64,000 bases of DNA from Yponomeuta sedellus (Eukaryota > Arthropoda > Insecta > Lepidoptera > Yponomeutidae): positions 19,322,182 through 19,386,181 of the forward strand of contig OW203734.1 of assembly GCA_934045075.1 (NCBI GenBank). The letters run 5' to 3'. The notes below the pieces were generated by a model, which did no database searches, had not been told where the DNA came from, and worked only from the letters and a program-made list of their open reading frames with translations. Position numbers and translations under genes: made by a program. This document shows, piece by piece, positions 53,806-64,000 of this stretch. Numbering within the stretch: position 1 is the stretch's first letter; each line of letters opens with the position of its first letter.

Positions 53806-56800
53806 ATGGGATCACAAGAAATAAGATTTCGATGGATAACAGTTTTCGCTATCCAAATATTTGCAAGTGACATATTATTAGCGGGCTGTCCGAATGATAA
53901 CTGTACTTTGGATAGTGTGTCAGAAACGGAACAAAGTTCTAGAATACTGTCGAGACGAAAAAGGTTTTTGGTGTTTCCTGATGGTTCTTCGTTTCAGTTA
54001 GGTAAGTGTATGTTTATTGATATATAGGAACTAAAGGCCTGAACCGATGAGGGACTTTTGTCCCCAAGAGGCACAATTACCTAAATCGTAAAAAATTTCA
54101 AGTACTTGTCGCGGAGCAAAAATTTTCTGAGATTAGATTGTGTTGTAATTTACATGAAGTTGAAAAAGAAAAGGCGTTTTAGAAGAAAACACCGAACTTT
54201 TGGCCAGTTCGGTCTCTTGATGTCCTTGGTAACTTGAGGGACTTTTTGTACGGGGTACTTTTAGTCCTTCGTGTGCGTTATTCGATTCAATTAATAAGCG
54301 ATCTATTTCATAAAAAAAGTACAAAAGAGTACCCGGGGGATAGTACCGAAGGCCCTATCTATTACCATCGTAGATAATTCATTTGTTGTCATTTCCTTGT
54401 CGTTTTTGTTTAACGCTTTTTTAAAGTAGCCTACATTCGTTCCACTGCGGAGGCTTTCTCTCTGAGAGTGAAAGAGAGAGAGAGAGTATTGGACATTTCA
54501 GATATGTTAAAACATATCTTTCATTACCATTATAATTCGTTTTTGAAAGAAATATACGGTTATGACCTCGCTCGTAAATTCACTGGCCATTTTCAAAAAC
54601 TATGTATTATAGAAGCAAAATACGTCAAAATGTCTCTTCATTTTAGAAACATTGCCATCATTAAAATTATAAGAATGTGTCTGCGAATTGGATTGCAGAT
54701 GTAAAAGCAGAAGATTTTCCGCCTTTTAATATTTAGGGCTTATGGGCGGCTTGGTAACTTCTGAACAAACAGACACCCCTATAAGATCTTACTACCTATC
54801 CACCTAGTAAGAAATTATATTTATCAAAAACTTGGTGTCTTAATAGAAAAATATATTTAAAATGTCCCTGAAATATCAGACCACATTTTTTAAAAGTAAA
54901 TTTGTTATTTTACAACAATAAAAAAAAACCGCCAGCGTGTTGGATGCCATATTTGACAGCATCCATATGTTTAGCCACAACTACCAGTCTATTTCCATTT
55001 TTCAGTATTTTGTGTCCAGACGGCCGCTCTTATACCCATTGGAGACATTTTCCTGTACAGCAACACAGCGGCTTTGGCCTGGAGCCTCCCAACAGACCCT
55101 GAATTCTTCACCATGCTGAAAAACTTTGGCCAAGGAACTGATGAAGCCCAACGAAGGGCCGACGTGAAGAAACATATCTATTTCCTTAAGGACGGGAAGT
55201 TTCTCGCCAAAGTCCCGTATAAAAGGTTTGCATTGCTTTTATGGTTACAAATGTAATGTTATGCATAAGGTTTTTTATTTATTAGTGTGCGGTTTGCTCG
55301 GGTGTTACGGTGGGGCGTTTCAGATGTTATAGAGTGGAAAATGAATGGTGTTATTACTGAAATGTTTATTTATTTAATTATTTTTACGCAATAGTCTGAT
55401 TAGGGAACGTTGTGGACTGAAAGAGGATGTAGTGACTAGAATTGAGAAAGGAATGTTGCGTTTGTTTGGACATGTGGAGAGGATGAAGGAAGAAAGATTG
55501 ACGAAATAAACATATATTGCGAATGTGAGTGTAAGAGCTCGTAAGGGATGAACCAGGCGGACATACATCGACCAAATAGGGGATGTATAAGCAAAGGGGA
55601 AGATAAAAAGTACCCGGAATCGACGTGCGTGCATTGAACGACTTATTTATGAACGTTGATGAAGCGAAGGTGATCTGTCAAGATCGTGGCAAGTGGCAGT
55701 CCCTGGTCTCTGCCTACCCCTCTGGGATACAGACGTGAGGCTATGTATGTATGTATGTATGTATGTATGTATGTATGTATGTATGTATGTATGTATGTAT
55801 GTATGTATGTATGAATGTATGTATGTATGTATGTATGTATGTATGTATGTATGTATGTATGTATGTATTATTATCAATAGTTATACGTTCGCATGTAAAA
55901 TAAACAAATAAGAGCGTACTGACGCCCATACTCTCTTATTGAGAGAAAGCCTGTGCACTGTAGTGGGACGAATATAGGCTAAACAAAAAAATATTTCTTG
56001 TGCTATGTCAAATTTCACGTCTAGGGCACATACTTAAGGGGTCTAATAGCGATGTTGTATTCGATCGTATTTATTAATACAATAAACTAAACTGGCTGAA
56101 TAAATGTTCAAAAATAAATTAGAACCTATAGGTATAAATAATTGTATCAATCAAAAAACAATCTTGATTAGCTCTGTTATCTTGTAAGACTAGACTTAGT
56201 AGAGTCCACGGTGTTTTTAGGTATTACAATAGACTCGAAACTGCAATGGGGTCCACGCATAAAAAATCTAGCGGGTTGGTTAAGTTCAGCCGCATTTGCA
56301 GTTAGAAAAATTAGGCAACTAACAGATGTGTCAACTGCGAGGCTTGTATATTTCAGTTATTTTCACAGTATTATGTCATATGGTTTGTTACTATGGGGGC
56401 GTGCGGCAGATATAGCAACAGTTTTTATTCTACAAAAAAGGGCTGTTAGAGCTTTCTACAATTTACCTACCAGGCAATCGCTAAGGGATATTTTCAAGGA
56501 AATCTGAATTCTAACGATGGCTTGCCAATATATATTCTATAACATAATGTACGTACGATAAAACTTAACAACATTTAAATTAAACAGGGATATCCATAAC
56601 GTAAACACTAGAAACAGAAACAAAGTTGCTTTATCTAAATTCGGATTAGCCAAGGTAAATGCATCTTTTGTAGGACTAATTCAGATTAGCCAAGGTAAAT
56701 GCATCTTTTGTAGGACTAAGTGTACGTTTTTACAAAAAAATTCCAGAACATATTCTATCCCTGCCTGAAAGCAAATTTAAAAATTTCATTAAAAAGGCGC

Positions 56801-59800
56801 TGTGTAAAAAGGCCTATTATAGAATAGATGACTTTATAAATGATGTAAGCCCTTGGCAGTAGACCAATTCCACAACGAGTAAATCATAGTTATTAAATAA
56901 ATATTTTATATGTAGCAACCGAATCACTGCAATCCTCAGTGTTAGTTATGTATGTCATATTTTAATTTAAGTTTGTACAGACGACGTGATTGCATATTAG
57001 TAAATATATCATACATTCTATAACTGACAAAAACTTAATCTGCAGGTTTGCTAAAGGTCATTCGAATGGTGGCGTGGTGGCCGGGTCATCTATCTTCCTC
57101 CAAAATGGTTGAGACTGATGATGGCTGACCTCTGCGTTATGCTCGTGAACGAGTGCTGTTCGTGTGTCTGGCCGCAGCACTTGTCATGTTTTCACGGCCT
57201 ATGTAAAAAAGTATATATATTTAATAATGCCTTAACATTTAAAGTTATTAATGGCAATCATGGAATCTTATGCGTATAGGTGGTATCTAATGTATTAGAT
57301 TTAAGACTTAAGAAAAGATGGTCAGAGTGGAGTTTTTTTTTCCCGCTGCCTTTTTCTCCACTACATTACGGCCCGAAGGCGGCGGCTTTCACTTTCATGT
57401 TACATTGTACTTTGACATTCAGCAAACAGAATGTAAATTCTTTACGTTGAAATAAATTGAATTGAATTGTAATAATAATGAAATTTAAAAACCCATTTAG
57501 AGGCTAAAAATTTTACCCATGCCGGGATTCGAACCCGCAACCTCTGGCTATCCGTACCAGCGCTCTACCAATTGAGCCAATGGGCGACTCACGGCATCAG
57601 TGAAATTTCGAACCTCTTTACAATATTCTCTGTATTACGTACAGGCAGCGACATCTGACTTAAGCAAATTGCATTACTTACAGCCCCGACTACCTACTTT
57701 GCAGTTAGGTTTAACATCGGAACGATATCACTGTACCCACATGATTACACTATTTTTATTTTTAATGCACTAACCCGTGCTAAGGAACAAATTTAAAAAC
57801 CCATTTAGAGGCTAAAAATTTCACCCATGCCGGGATTCGAACCCGCAACCTCTGGCTATCCGTACCAGCGCTCTACCAATTGAGCCAATGGGCGACTCCT
57901 GAGCACGGGTTAGTGCATTAAAAATAAAAATAGTGTAATAATAATGAAATGTTAAAATATTTCTCATATTATGAATTTGTTAAAACACAAGAGTTTAGTT
58001 TAAGTGGTATTTTGTTTTGTAAGCTTGTTTACATCTTCCTGATCTAACGTCTGTTTACATTTTCGGTAAAATTCTATGTCTTCACTATTAAGCCGATTAT
58101 TATGCATTTTACTGATTTTTGTTACTCTTTTTTGACACACCAATAAAATCAAATTAAATTACATTATAAGCTCTTTTTAGAAACCCATTCAGAGGCTAAA
58201 AATTCCACCCATGCCATAACCGTACTGTACGTAATACAGAGAATATTGTAGAGGGGTTCGAAATTTCACTAATGCAGGTGAGTCGCCCATTAGCCCAGTT
58301 GGAAAGAGCGCTGGCACGGATAGTCGGAGATCGCGGGTTCGAACCCCGACATGGGTGGAATTTTTAGCCTCTAAATAGGTTTTTAAAAATTGTCCTTAGC
58401 ACGAGTTAGTGCATTAAAAAGAATGTAATTATAAACTTTGTAAAATCTCGATATGTATCACTTGATTGCAAACCGGTATACTGTTTGTAAACAGATACCA
58501 AACTACATGTGTATGAAAAACACTTCGCTCTGCGCCGTCATAGGTTGAATGAATATTCCGTCTCGAAATTTCGTATTTCGAATTCACATTTTGTTCAGCT
58601 ACTACATGTAACAGACATCTACTTGTACATCTACACAAACAGCGTCACCAAGTCCTTGTTTATTTGCAGAAAACCAATAATCAACCCTGCATTCGCCAAG
58701 CGAAGCGTCAACGACCCCACTCAGGATACGCCGAAAAGGCCCGATATGGCAACGTTAAAAAAATGGCTGCACGGGAAGCAATCAAAGCGGGACTTTTTGA
58801 AAAAGGAACGCTGGGAAGAGTCGAGCGTTCGATTTCACAGACACAGTCGAGTGAGCTTGTTTGAGAAGCTCGAAGCATTTTTCAAAGCGTAGGTACCTTA
58901 ATGAGTTTGATTAAAAGTATTGAAGCGCTGAAGTGGCAGTGGGCTGGTACATATGCCGATGAACCGACGGTTGATGGGGAGCGTCGGTCAACCGGTCGGT
59001 CTTCTATCATAAATGCTCAAATTCCCAGATCACATTTGTCAAAGACATACTTATTTTGTTACGACCAAAATTTTAAACTGTGCGAGCAAGTTAGCAAGAG
59101 AGATGTAACAGCAGCTTTAATTCAGTATGTATTTACTTACAAAAACAAAATCAAGTCCGGAATTAAGTTAAACAATTTTATGATAATTTCGGTAATGTAC
59201 CACCAAATATCCTTATTCCAAATATTTATATAACAAACTATCTGGCCCAGCGAACTTCGTACCGCCAAACAGTCGATTCTTTAAAAAATTTTTATCTTTC
59301 TCTCCGTAAGAACCATCCTCGTACTTCAAGGAATATTCTAAAAAAAGAATAAGCAAATTCGGTTCAGCTGCTCTCGATATTTGCGCTTACCAACACATTC
59401 AGCGATTATTTTTTATATTATAGATGTTCATGCTTTCAGACTGGGCCAGTCGGATGGAAGGCAATGCGTGCTGAGGCAACTTTGTCGCGCCGCTCAAGCG
59501 CGACAAGAACAAGGCTCTTTTCTGGAGGAGCTGCTAAGGATCGTTTACACGTGAGTGTTGGAAAAAACTGTGAGCGGCGATTTTATCGTCTCTTGAGTAA
59601 ATATTAAACAGAACAGTGCGTCTTGTGACAATTTCTACCTACAGTACCAAATGTTACAGTTCATATAAGTCCCACTGTAGGGCACAGTGGCTCAGGCCTT
59701 GTCAGAATGAGAGTACGGGATTAATCAATTTCAAGTACTGAAGTATGTATATGTTACGGCTAGAACCCGAAACGCGGCTAATACTAGTTTTAGCCGGTTA

Positions 59801-60202
59801 GAACTAGGTGTAGCCATTGCTTCTTGGTTAAATCTAGTATTCGCCGATTGTTTTAGGATTGTTTTCCTTTACTGTTAGCGAGTGGTACTGCTACTATGAT
59901 TTCACAAATGTACGTAGCTTGGAATCGCTCAGGGAATCGAACCTAGGTATTTCGCTTTCGAGTCTATTGTACCCACTGGCTAACCGCCGCTCCATAGGTA
60001 GAACAATGAATGTTCTATCTACGGAATTACCGCAGCTCTGGGCATTTTGTTACAGCCTGTATATTAATATGAGCGGCCTGTCCACAGATTACCGAAAGGC
60101 GAGAAGTTTGAAGAAGAAAAGCACAGAGCTTATGATGAAGCACACTCTGTAAATGTCGATTGCTCCACCTTGTACCCGGACTGTGAAGACTTTGGCATAT
60201 GA
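53806..60202 (+). CDS. DM4/12-family secreted protein, gene D (286 aa, complete)
   Basis: Five exons: 53806-54001, 55006-55225, 58670-58888, 59440-59550 and 60088-60202 (TGA). Intron phases 1, 2, 2, 2, as in gene C. Exon 1 has a signal-like N-terminus and SRRKRF at 49-54, then FPDGSSFQ. Exon 2: [17 protein letters not shown]. Exon 3 begins with NPAFAKRSV, the same dibasic site as C, and ends in a [10 protein letters not shown] helix. Exon 4: [13 protein letters not shown] (C221, C227). Exon 5: CSTLYPDC (C274, C281). Identical intron positions and shared motifs show that C and D arose by tandem duplication. The exon 2 donor GTTTGC is weak where C has GTAAGT; the reading phase still supports it. 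Known family, unknown function; secretion and furin-type processing are inferred. Confidence 0.9.
55387..55738 (+). pseudogene. non-LTR retrotransposon ORF2 C-terminal remnant
   Basis: Translation in one frame with internal stops: [16 protein letters not shown], then [43 protein letters not shown]. The [10 protein letters not shown]...RN.RACI pattern is the C-terminal end of an insect LINE protein (RTE-like, from memory). It runs straight into the (ATGT)n block, which is its likely 3' tail. Gene D intron 2. Confidence 0.7.
55743..55869. repeat. (ATGT)n microsatellite, ~31 units
   Basis: Tandem ATGT with one GTAT-to-GAAT interruption near 55813. It directly follows the retrotransposon remnant, so it is probably an expanded 3' tail. 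The open frames here are artefacts. Confidence 0.95.
56205..57470 (+). pseudogene. second LINE family: RT C-terminal end and 3' UTR
   Basis: Bases 56205-56507 are open: [65 protein letters not shown], the thumb and C-terminal region of a jockey/CR1-like reverse transcriptase. After a frame break it continues to about 56865 ([37 protein letters not shown]). A ~43-bp tandem duplication (TTAGCCAAGGTAAATGCATC) lies at 56639-56725. The 3' UTR ends near 57470 with TTGACATTCAGCAAACAG and GTTGAAATAAATTGAATTG. Gene D intron 2. Confidence 0.75.
57480..57930. repeat. two type A SINEs (-), the second ending in an inverted tail
   Basis: Unit 1 57480-57760 and unit 2 57761-57930, each with TTCACCCATGCCGGGATTCG or its one-base variant and CCAATTGAGCCAATGGGCGA. 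Unit 2 then flips to + tail text (GAGCACGGGTTAGTGCATTA). Gene D intron 2. Confidence 0.7.
58170..58430 (+). repeat. tRNA-derived SINE (type A), + orientation with inverted 5' piece
   Basis: Starts with minus-oriented CAGAGGCTAAAAATTCCACC, then + oriented GTACGTAATACAGAGAATAT, GCCCATTAGCCCAGTTGGAA, GGTTCGAACCCCGACATGGG and TTGTCCTTAGCACGAGTTAG. It ends ~240 bp before gene D exon 3. Confidence 0.65.
59233..59425 (+). repeat. interspersed repeat R1 copy abutting gene D exon 4
   Basis: CTGGCCCAGCGAACTTCGTA through ACCAACACATTCAGCGATTA and TTTTTATATTATAGATG. Its end is only ~15 bp before the exon 4 acceptor (CTTTCAG at 59433-59439), so the branch-point and pyrimidine region of this intron is largely repeat-derived. 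Confidence 0.7.
59848..59998 (-). repeat. SINE type D, inverted
   Basis: TGTTTTCCTTTACTGTTAGC, GAGTGGTACTGCTACTATGA, then GGAATCGAACCTAGGTATTT and CCCACTGGCTAACCGCCGCT. Gene D intron 4. Confidence 0.6.
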
Positions 60203-60213
60203 TGATGACGTAG

Positions 60214-60219
60214 AATAAA
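60214..60219 (+). promoter_or_regulatory. polyadenylation signal of gene D
   Basis: AATAAA twelve bases after the TGA stop of gene D (GTAGAATAAATGAAC). Confidence 0.55.
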
Positions 60220-60257
60220 TGAACAGTTAACTGATACAACATTCGTTTCATTATTAA

Positions 60258-60475
60258 GGATTTCCCTAGCGGTGCAGCGAGGAAACGCTATGCTAGCGCC
60301 ATGGGAACTTTTGGGTCGGGTGTGCCCCAGGGTGGTATTTTTTATTAATTTGGAACCTTCTTTTTATGTTGTTTATTGTGCCGCTTTTTACGCCGAAACT
60401 TTCTCTGAATGTTTGGATTTTGTGATGCCCTATGATGAGATATGATAAAAATATTCTTCATTGTACCTACACTAG
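60258..60475 (+). repeat. third LINE family, 3' end
   Basis: CCCTAGCGGTGCAGCGAGGA, GCTAGCGCCATGGGAACTTT and TGGTATTTTTTATTAATTTG, then TGTTGTTTATTGTGCCGCTT, parallel the better copy at 62178-62480. The coding part is frameshifted. Confidence 0.6.
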
Positions 60476-60524
60476 AGAAATGCTCTAACTAAATATTTTT
60501 AGTTTAATTATTAACATATCATTA

Positions 60525-60690
60525 TAAGAGGTCGTGGATTCAATTCCCACAGGGGGCCACCGCCGTGGCTCCACTCTGGGTGTATTTCCACTAGTATACC
60601 CTAGGGTATCCTGGTTTGGGACCAGGACAAGTGATTGTGTCGTGTGGAAGTTATCATTAAGTTGTTGTCTCGTTAGTCTTACTAGTCTTA
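60525..60690 (+). repeat. SINE (head fragment and body)
   Basis: GGTCGTGGATTCAATTCCCA, then TAGGGTATCCTGGTTTGGGA and AGTGATTGTGTCGTGTGGAA; same family as 715-870. Confidence 0.55.
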
Positions 60691-60985
60691 TTAGCACATT
60701 ATACTACTAAATCTGAGGTAACGGGTTGGTTTCCTGGTGGGAGCCGTTGTACTTGCTTTATTTGACAAATGGTAAAGATTACAAAAAGCATGTAAAGAAT
60801 AAAAAAAGTCCTTTGAAAGCTTGGTAGTAGAGTCTTCTCGAGAGAGAAGAAAATAATTAAAGAAGACCTATCTAGAAAAACCCATGTAAAAGTAAACCTT
60901 ATCAAACCGGAAGACAGTCTTGGCGCCATTATCTACACAAACGCCAACAGGGAACATAATCACATCAAAGTATTTTATTCAAAAC

Positions 60986-61165
60986 TAGCTGACCCAGCAA
61001 ACTTCGTACCGACTAACAGTCGAATCTTTATTTTTTTTTCTCTCCGCAAGAACCATCGTCGCACATCAAGGAATATTCTAAAAAAGAATCAGCGAAATCT
61101 GTTTAGCTGCTCTCGAGATTTGCGCTTACCAACACATTCAGCAATTCATTTTTATATTATAGATA
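60986..61165 (+). repeat. interspersed repeat R1 copy
   Basis: CTAGCTGACCCAGCAAACTT, CCGCAAGAACCATCGTCGCA, ACCAACACATTCAGCAATTC, ending TTTTTATATTATAGATA. Confidence 0.65.
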
Positions 61166-61454
61166 ACACGGAAGCTGTTTAATAAATGTTAAACTAGGTA
61201 TCCAATTTAAATGTAAACATCAATTTTGAAAAAAATGCTCAAAATAAAACTCTAAAGTTTTGTGAGAATTTTGATACTTTATTAACGGAGTTTAAATATT
61301 ATTCTTAAACCTAGAACGCGTGCATAGAACTGCCTTTAACCCTTTACCAGACATTGTGTAATAGTTTCCATCGTGAGTTGATCTTTTGAAATAAAGTCCG
61401 AAAGCACTGGAGAATTTATACTACTCACAAAAGGGTAAATTCCTAGACACCTAC

Positions 61455-61615
61455 GTACTCTCTTCATCTTTCAGTCCTATCCATCCTAAAGTTGTGTAGT
61501 AAGGATCGTTTTTAGCTAAAAGACCGCTAATTGTATATTATGTAACTTAGATAAGTTTTTCATGTACTCTCAAAATCTATGGTGTTTAATAAAGAGTATT
61601 AATCTATTCCAGATC
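61455..61615 (+). repeat. LINE 3' tail
   Basis: CTTCATCTTTCAGTCCTATC, CATCCTAAAGTTGTGTAGTA, then GTGTTTAATAAAGAGTATTA. Same family as 111-475 and the inverted copy at 48935-49075. Confidence 0.6.
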
Positions 61616-62177
61616 TGTTCTAATCTTTGGCACGATTTATACAAAAGGGACGAGGTGAGGACTTCCGAAAGTGGCGACTAGTCAAAGTCATTATAAACCT
61701 TAATAATCCGTAGCATAGCGTCGTTTTTGGCGTAAGGTGAATTGCGTCCGCGCCTCCAGGTGCCTTAATTTGTCTATCCACCACCGTCACATGCCTCGTC
61801 GTGCATTTTCTGTATAAACCAAGGTGAAATCATCAAAGAAGATAAGAAGAAAGCCTAAGAAATTAAGAAGAATATGCGGAGCTGATGGCTAACCTTCATT
61901 ATTGGAGAGGCATTGAAAGAAGTAGAAGAAGTCATCGAAATAATAGCATTACAGCCAGCCATGTCACTTGTAGAAATAAAAATATACAGTGGCTTGGATT
62001 GGGTATTCTTTGGGACTTCACTCCAAATCAACACTTGTTAACAAGAAAATCATATACTTTGATCAATCTTATACTTTGATATACCAGATCTGGATCACAT
62101 TTAACTTCCATCCACATTGACTCACACTCAAAAACTCTCTCTCTCTTTCTCTCACACACACACATCCACAAAAAGAA

Positions 62178-62480
62178 AATAAGTTCTTTTGATGAGGCAA
62201 AACTTTTTATTCCGGAGATCGGTCGGCGCCTGAGGAGTCGGGGGTATGACATTCGTTCCGGGGCATACCTGATGCAAAGGATGTCCCTGGCAGTGCAACG
62301 AGGTAATGCTGCTAGCGTCATGGGAATTTTAGGTCGGGTGTGTCCCGGGGCGGTTTTTTTGATTAATTTAGTTTAGTTTTATATTGTTTATTGTGCCACT
62401 TTTTATAACGAAGCTTTCTGCGAATTTTAAGATTATGTAATGCCTCTTATTAATTAATGAATAAAGTTATATTTTAGTTC
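62178..62480 (+). pseudogene. third LINE family, protein C-terminus and 3' UTR
   Basis: An open frame of ~66 codons ends with TAG near 62377: FIPEIGRRLRSRGYDIRSGA, YLMQRMSLAVQRGNAASVMG, ILGRVCPGAVFLINLV. The YL.QR.SLAVQRGNAAS motif is a typical C-terminal end of insect LINE proteins, from memory. The 3' UTR ends near AATGAATAAAGTTATA at 62457-62471. Confidence 0.65.
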
Positions 62481-62559
62481 TTACATGTCAATTTACTTTT
62501 CTTATTTTTCATTATTAATTTATAGCTGGTGCTTACATGATTGCATGAAAAAAAAAAAA

Positions 62560-62715
62560 AAGTTTCTCTCCGCCTCTAGGACGTGCCTAACCAGCTCAAC
62601 CACACATATTCGCCCGATTTATTCTTTCGTCAAAAATCCTCTCCACATGTACAATCCGACGCGAAGTTTCTTTCTCAATTCTAGTCACTACATCCTCTTT
62701 AAGTCCTCAACGTTC
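62560..62715 (-). pseudogene. LINE ORF2 C-terminal fragment, inverted
   Basis: On - the sequence reads GAGGACTTAAAGAGGATGTA, GTGACTAGAATTGAGAAAGA, CATGTGGAGAGGATT, closely matching the remnant at 55387-55500. It is too short and shifted to code for anything. Confidence 0.6.
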
Positions 62716-63106
62716 AAACACATAAACAATACTAAGAACTTCCAAGTCATAGGTTCTTGCCAAAGAAACTCACCAGTGTGAAACTACCAGTACATCAAAT
62801 AGGTTACCGCCGCTTTGTCTGATATTTACAGTTATAATAAAGTCTTTAATAGTGCCAACATATTTGTCGCCAATTTGAGCCCCCTCGCCAACGTGCTAAC
62901 TCATATACCTGTGTTAGTACTTTGCCTCTAACCTTTGCCAGAGTGTCGTAGGATTTTCGTGAATCGTGACTTAAATTTGTTGCCTAGTCCCAAAACACAA
63001 TAAAAATACCAACGTGACTGTGATTAACAAAGCTTAATAAGGGTAGGAGTGAAGTGAGTGTGAGCAGTGGAAGGTGAGTAATAAAACTATTTGAATTGTT
63101 GAACTC

Positions 63107-63270
63107 TCACTGCGATCTCTTCCCGTGCCTCTTCCCATGCCAAGCGGAGATGTCTTCGGCACTGGCTTCATCCGACACCTCCGTGATGTTTCTAACCACA
63201 CTTCCTTCTTCTTCGAACAGACCTGCTCCTCTCAATTTTTCCCATCGCAATAACTGGTCGACCCTATGCT
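63107..63270 (-). CDS. possible terminal exon of an unknown gene
   Basis: On - an open stretch reads RVDQLLRWEKLRGAGLFEEE, GSVVRNITEVSDEASAED, ISAWHGKRHGKRSQ and a TGA stop at 63107-63109. A CTAG acceptor precedes it (63271-63274 on +), and the amino-acid make-up is protein-like (amphipathic, acidic, basic C-terminus). I recognise no domain. Earlier exons would lie beyond 64000 or be undetected. It could instead be a transposon fragment; the + strand frame over the same bases looks like its shadow. Confidence 0.3.
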
Positions 63271-63659
63271 CTAGACCGTAGGTTTTAAAAATAGTTGTCT
63301 TTAAAAAAAAGTAATATTAAACAAGTTATGATTTTAAATCCATTGATGGTGCTAGTTAGCATCCCAAAGCGCTTTAAAGTATTCGCGTAGCCAAAAGAAT
63401 TTGGTCTTATGAGAGCGTTAATTAATTATCTATCTTGTAAGTTCCAAATATTTCTGGAAAAAACTCATTCTAACATCAAAAATCTAAATTTTTGGGAAGA
63501 TGTTTAAAGAAGAAGAAGAAGAAACCATTTTTTTTTACTACGGAACAAACACATTTGTTTACGACCTTACAACATAAAATCTTAAAACACAATACAAAGG
63601 GGTAAACAACATTAAGTAAGTTTTACTCACAAAAGTTGCGGCAGCTGGCTTTTGCAGCA

Positions 63660-63780
63660 ACAGAATGTGTTTTAATCAATCACGTAATACCGGCTGAACG
63701 GATTAACATGAAACTTTGCGAGCAGACAGACAGAGATCTAAATTGAGACATAGCATGACGTTTTCGGGGTCAGCTAGTTT
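63660..63780 (+). repeat. interspersed repeat fragment
   Basis: ACCGGCTGAACGGATTAACA, TGAAACTTTGCGAGCAGACA and GGGGTCAGCTAGTTTTAAAA match the general layout of the repeat at 28058-28230. It ends at the same CAGCTAGTT text that starts the R1 family. Confidence 0.4.
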
Positions 63781-64000
63781 TAAAATAAAGAAAAACGCGT
63801 CTGCAAATCGCACAAGCGCTTAAATTTTATGTTTTGGAACTTTCACAATTTACAACACACTTTTTTGCAGTTAATTGCCTCAGACATATTTCTACATAAG
63901 ACGTAAATAAAAAGACATTCTTTCAAAAAATTTGTTAACCTGGTGAAGTGAATAATAGTTTTATAAATAATAATATTAAGTACGTAATACAGAGAATATT

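Noticed and set aside
55647..55929. Open frames encoding YVCM / YIHT repeats
   Set aside because: Artefact of the (ATGT)n microsatellite.

Overview
This is a eukaryotic, intron-rich, AT-rich insect window, most likely from a moth or butterfly (Lepidoptera). Two things point there: a cluster of secreted DM4/12-family genes with GT-AG introns, and a dense load of interspersed repeats of the kind common in lepidopteran genomes (tRNA-derived SINEs, a 5S-rRNA-like SINE, non-LTR retrotransposon tails, palindromic MITEs, mariner- and piggyBac-like remnants). Nothing bacterial, plasmid or phage-like is visible. The species call is inference.

Host genes. I assembled four members of one gene family (DM4/12, an insect family of secreted proteins of unknown function) exon by exon from splice sites and reading phase. 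Gene A is on + at 8794-10718, with its 5' exon not found. Gene B is on - at 37882-33407, with its last exon not found. Gene C is on + at 39264-51079: five exons, 283 aa. Gene D is on + at 53806-60202: five exons, 286 aa. C and D are tandem paralogues with identical intron phases, and B and C are divergent with 1.4 kb between their start codons. All share a basic RR.KR or RP.RR motif after a signal peptide, a C-x5-C motif near the C-terminus, and (A, C, D) a final C...Y..C exon. A possible terminal exon of an unrelated gene lies on - at 63107-63270.

Region by region. 1-8.7 kb: no gene; nested foldback elements, a degenerate ~120-bp tandem array carrying a 5S-like SINE with an 11-bp target-site duplication, and a 0.7-kb inverted-repeat element. 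8.8-10.7 kb: gene A, followed at 11.04-11.48 kb by a near-perfect 212-bp-arm palindrome. 11.9-13.05 kb: reverse-transcriptase fragment (-). 13-18 kb: old repeats plus an unexplained GC-richer stretch. 18.0-19.75 kb: internally deleted mariner-like element with ~459-bp terminal inverted repeats. 20-27 kb: SINE and MITE graveyard. 28.4-29.4 kb: piggyBac-like TTAA-flanked element. 30.25-32.7 kb: 5'-truncated non-LTR retrotransposon with an open 782-codon frame. 33.4-60.2 kb: genes B, C and D, whose introns hold most of the repeats, including a 760-bp tetranucleotide block. 60-64 kb: retrotransposon 3' ends and little else.

I did not find a multi-gene system of a new kind. The best leads are the DM4/12 cluster itself, the 5S-like SINE with clean target-site duplications, the giant palindrome, and the TTAA element with an internal open frame. 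All database-type family assignments are from memory of motifs and were not searched.
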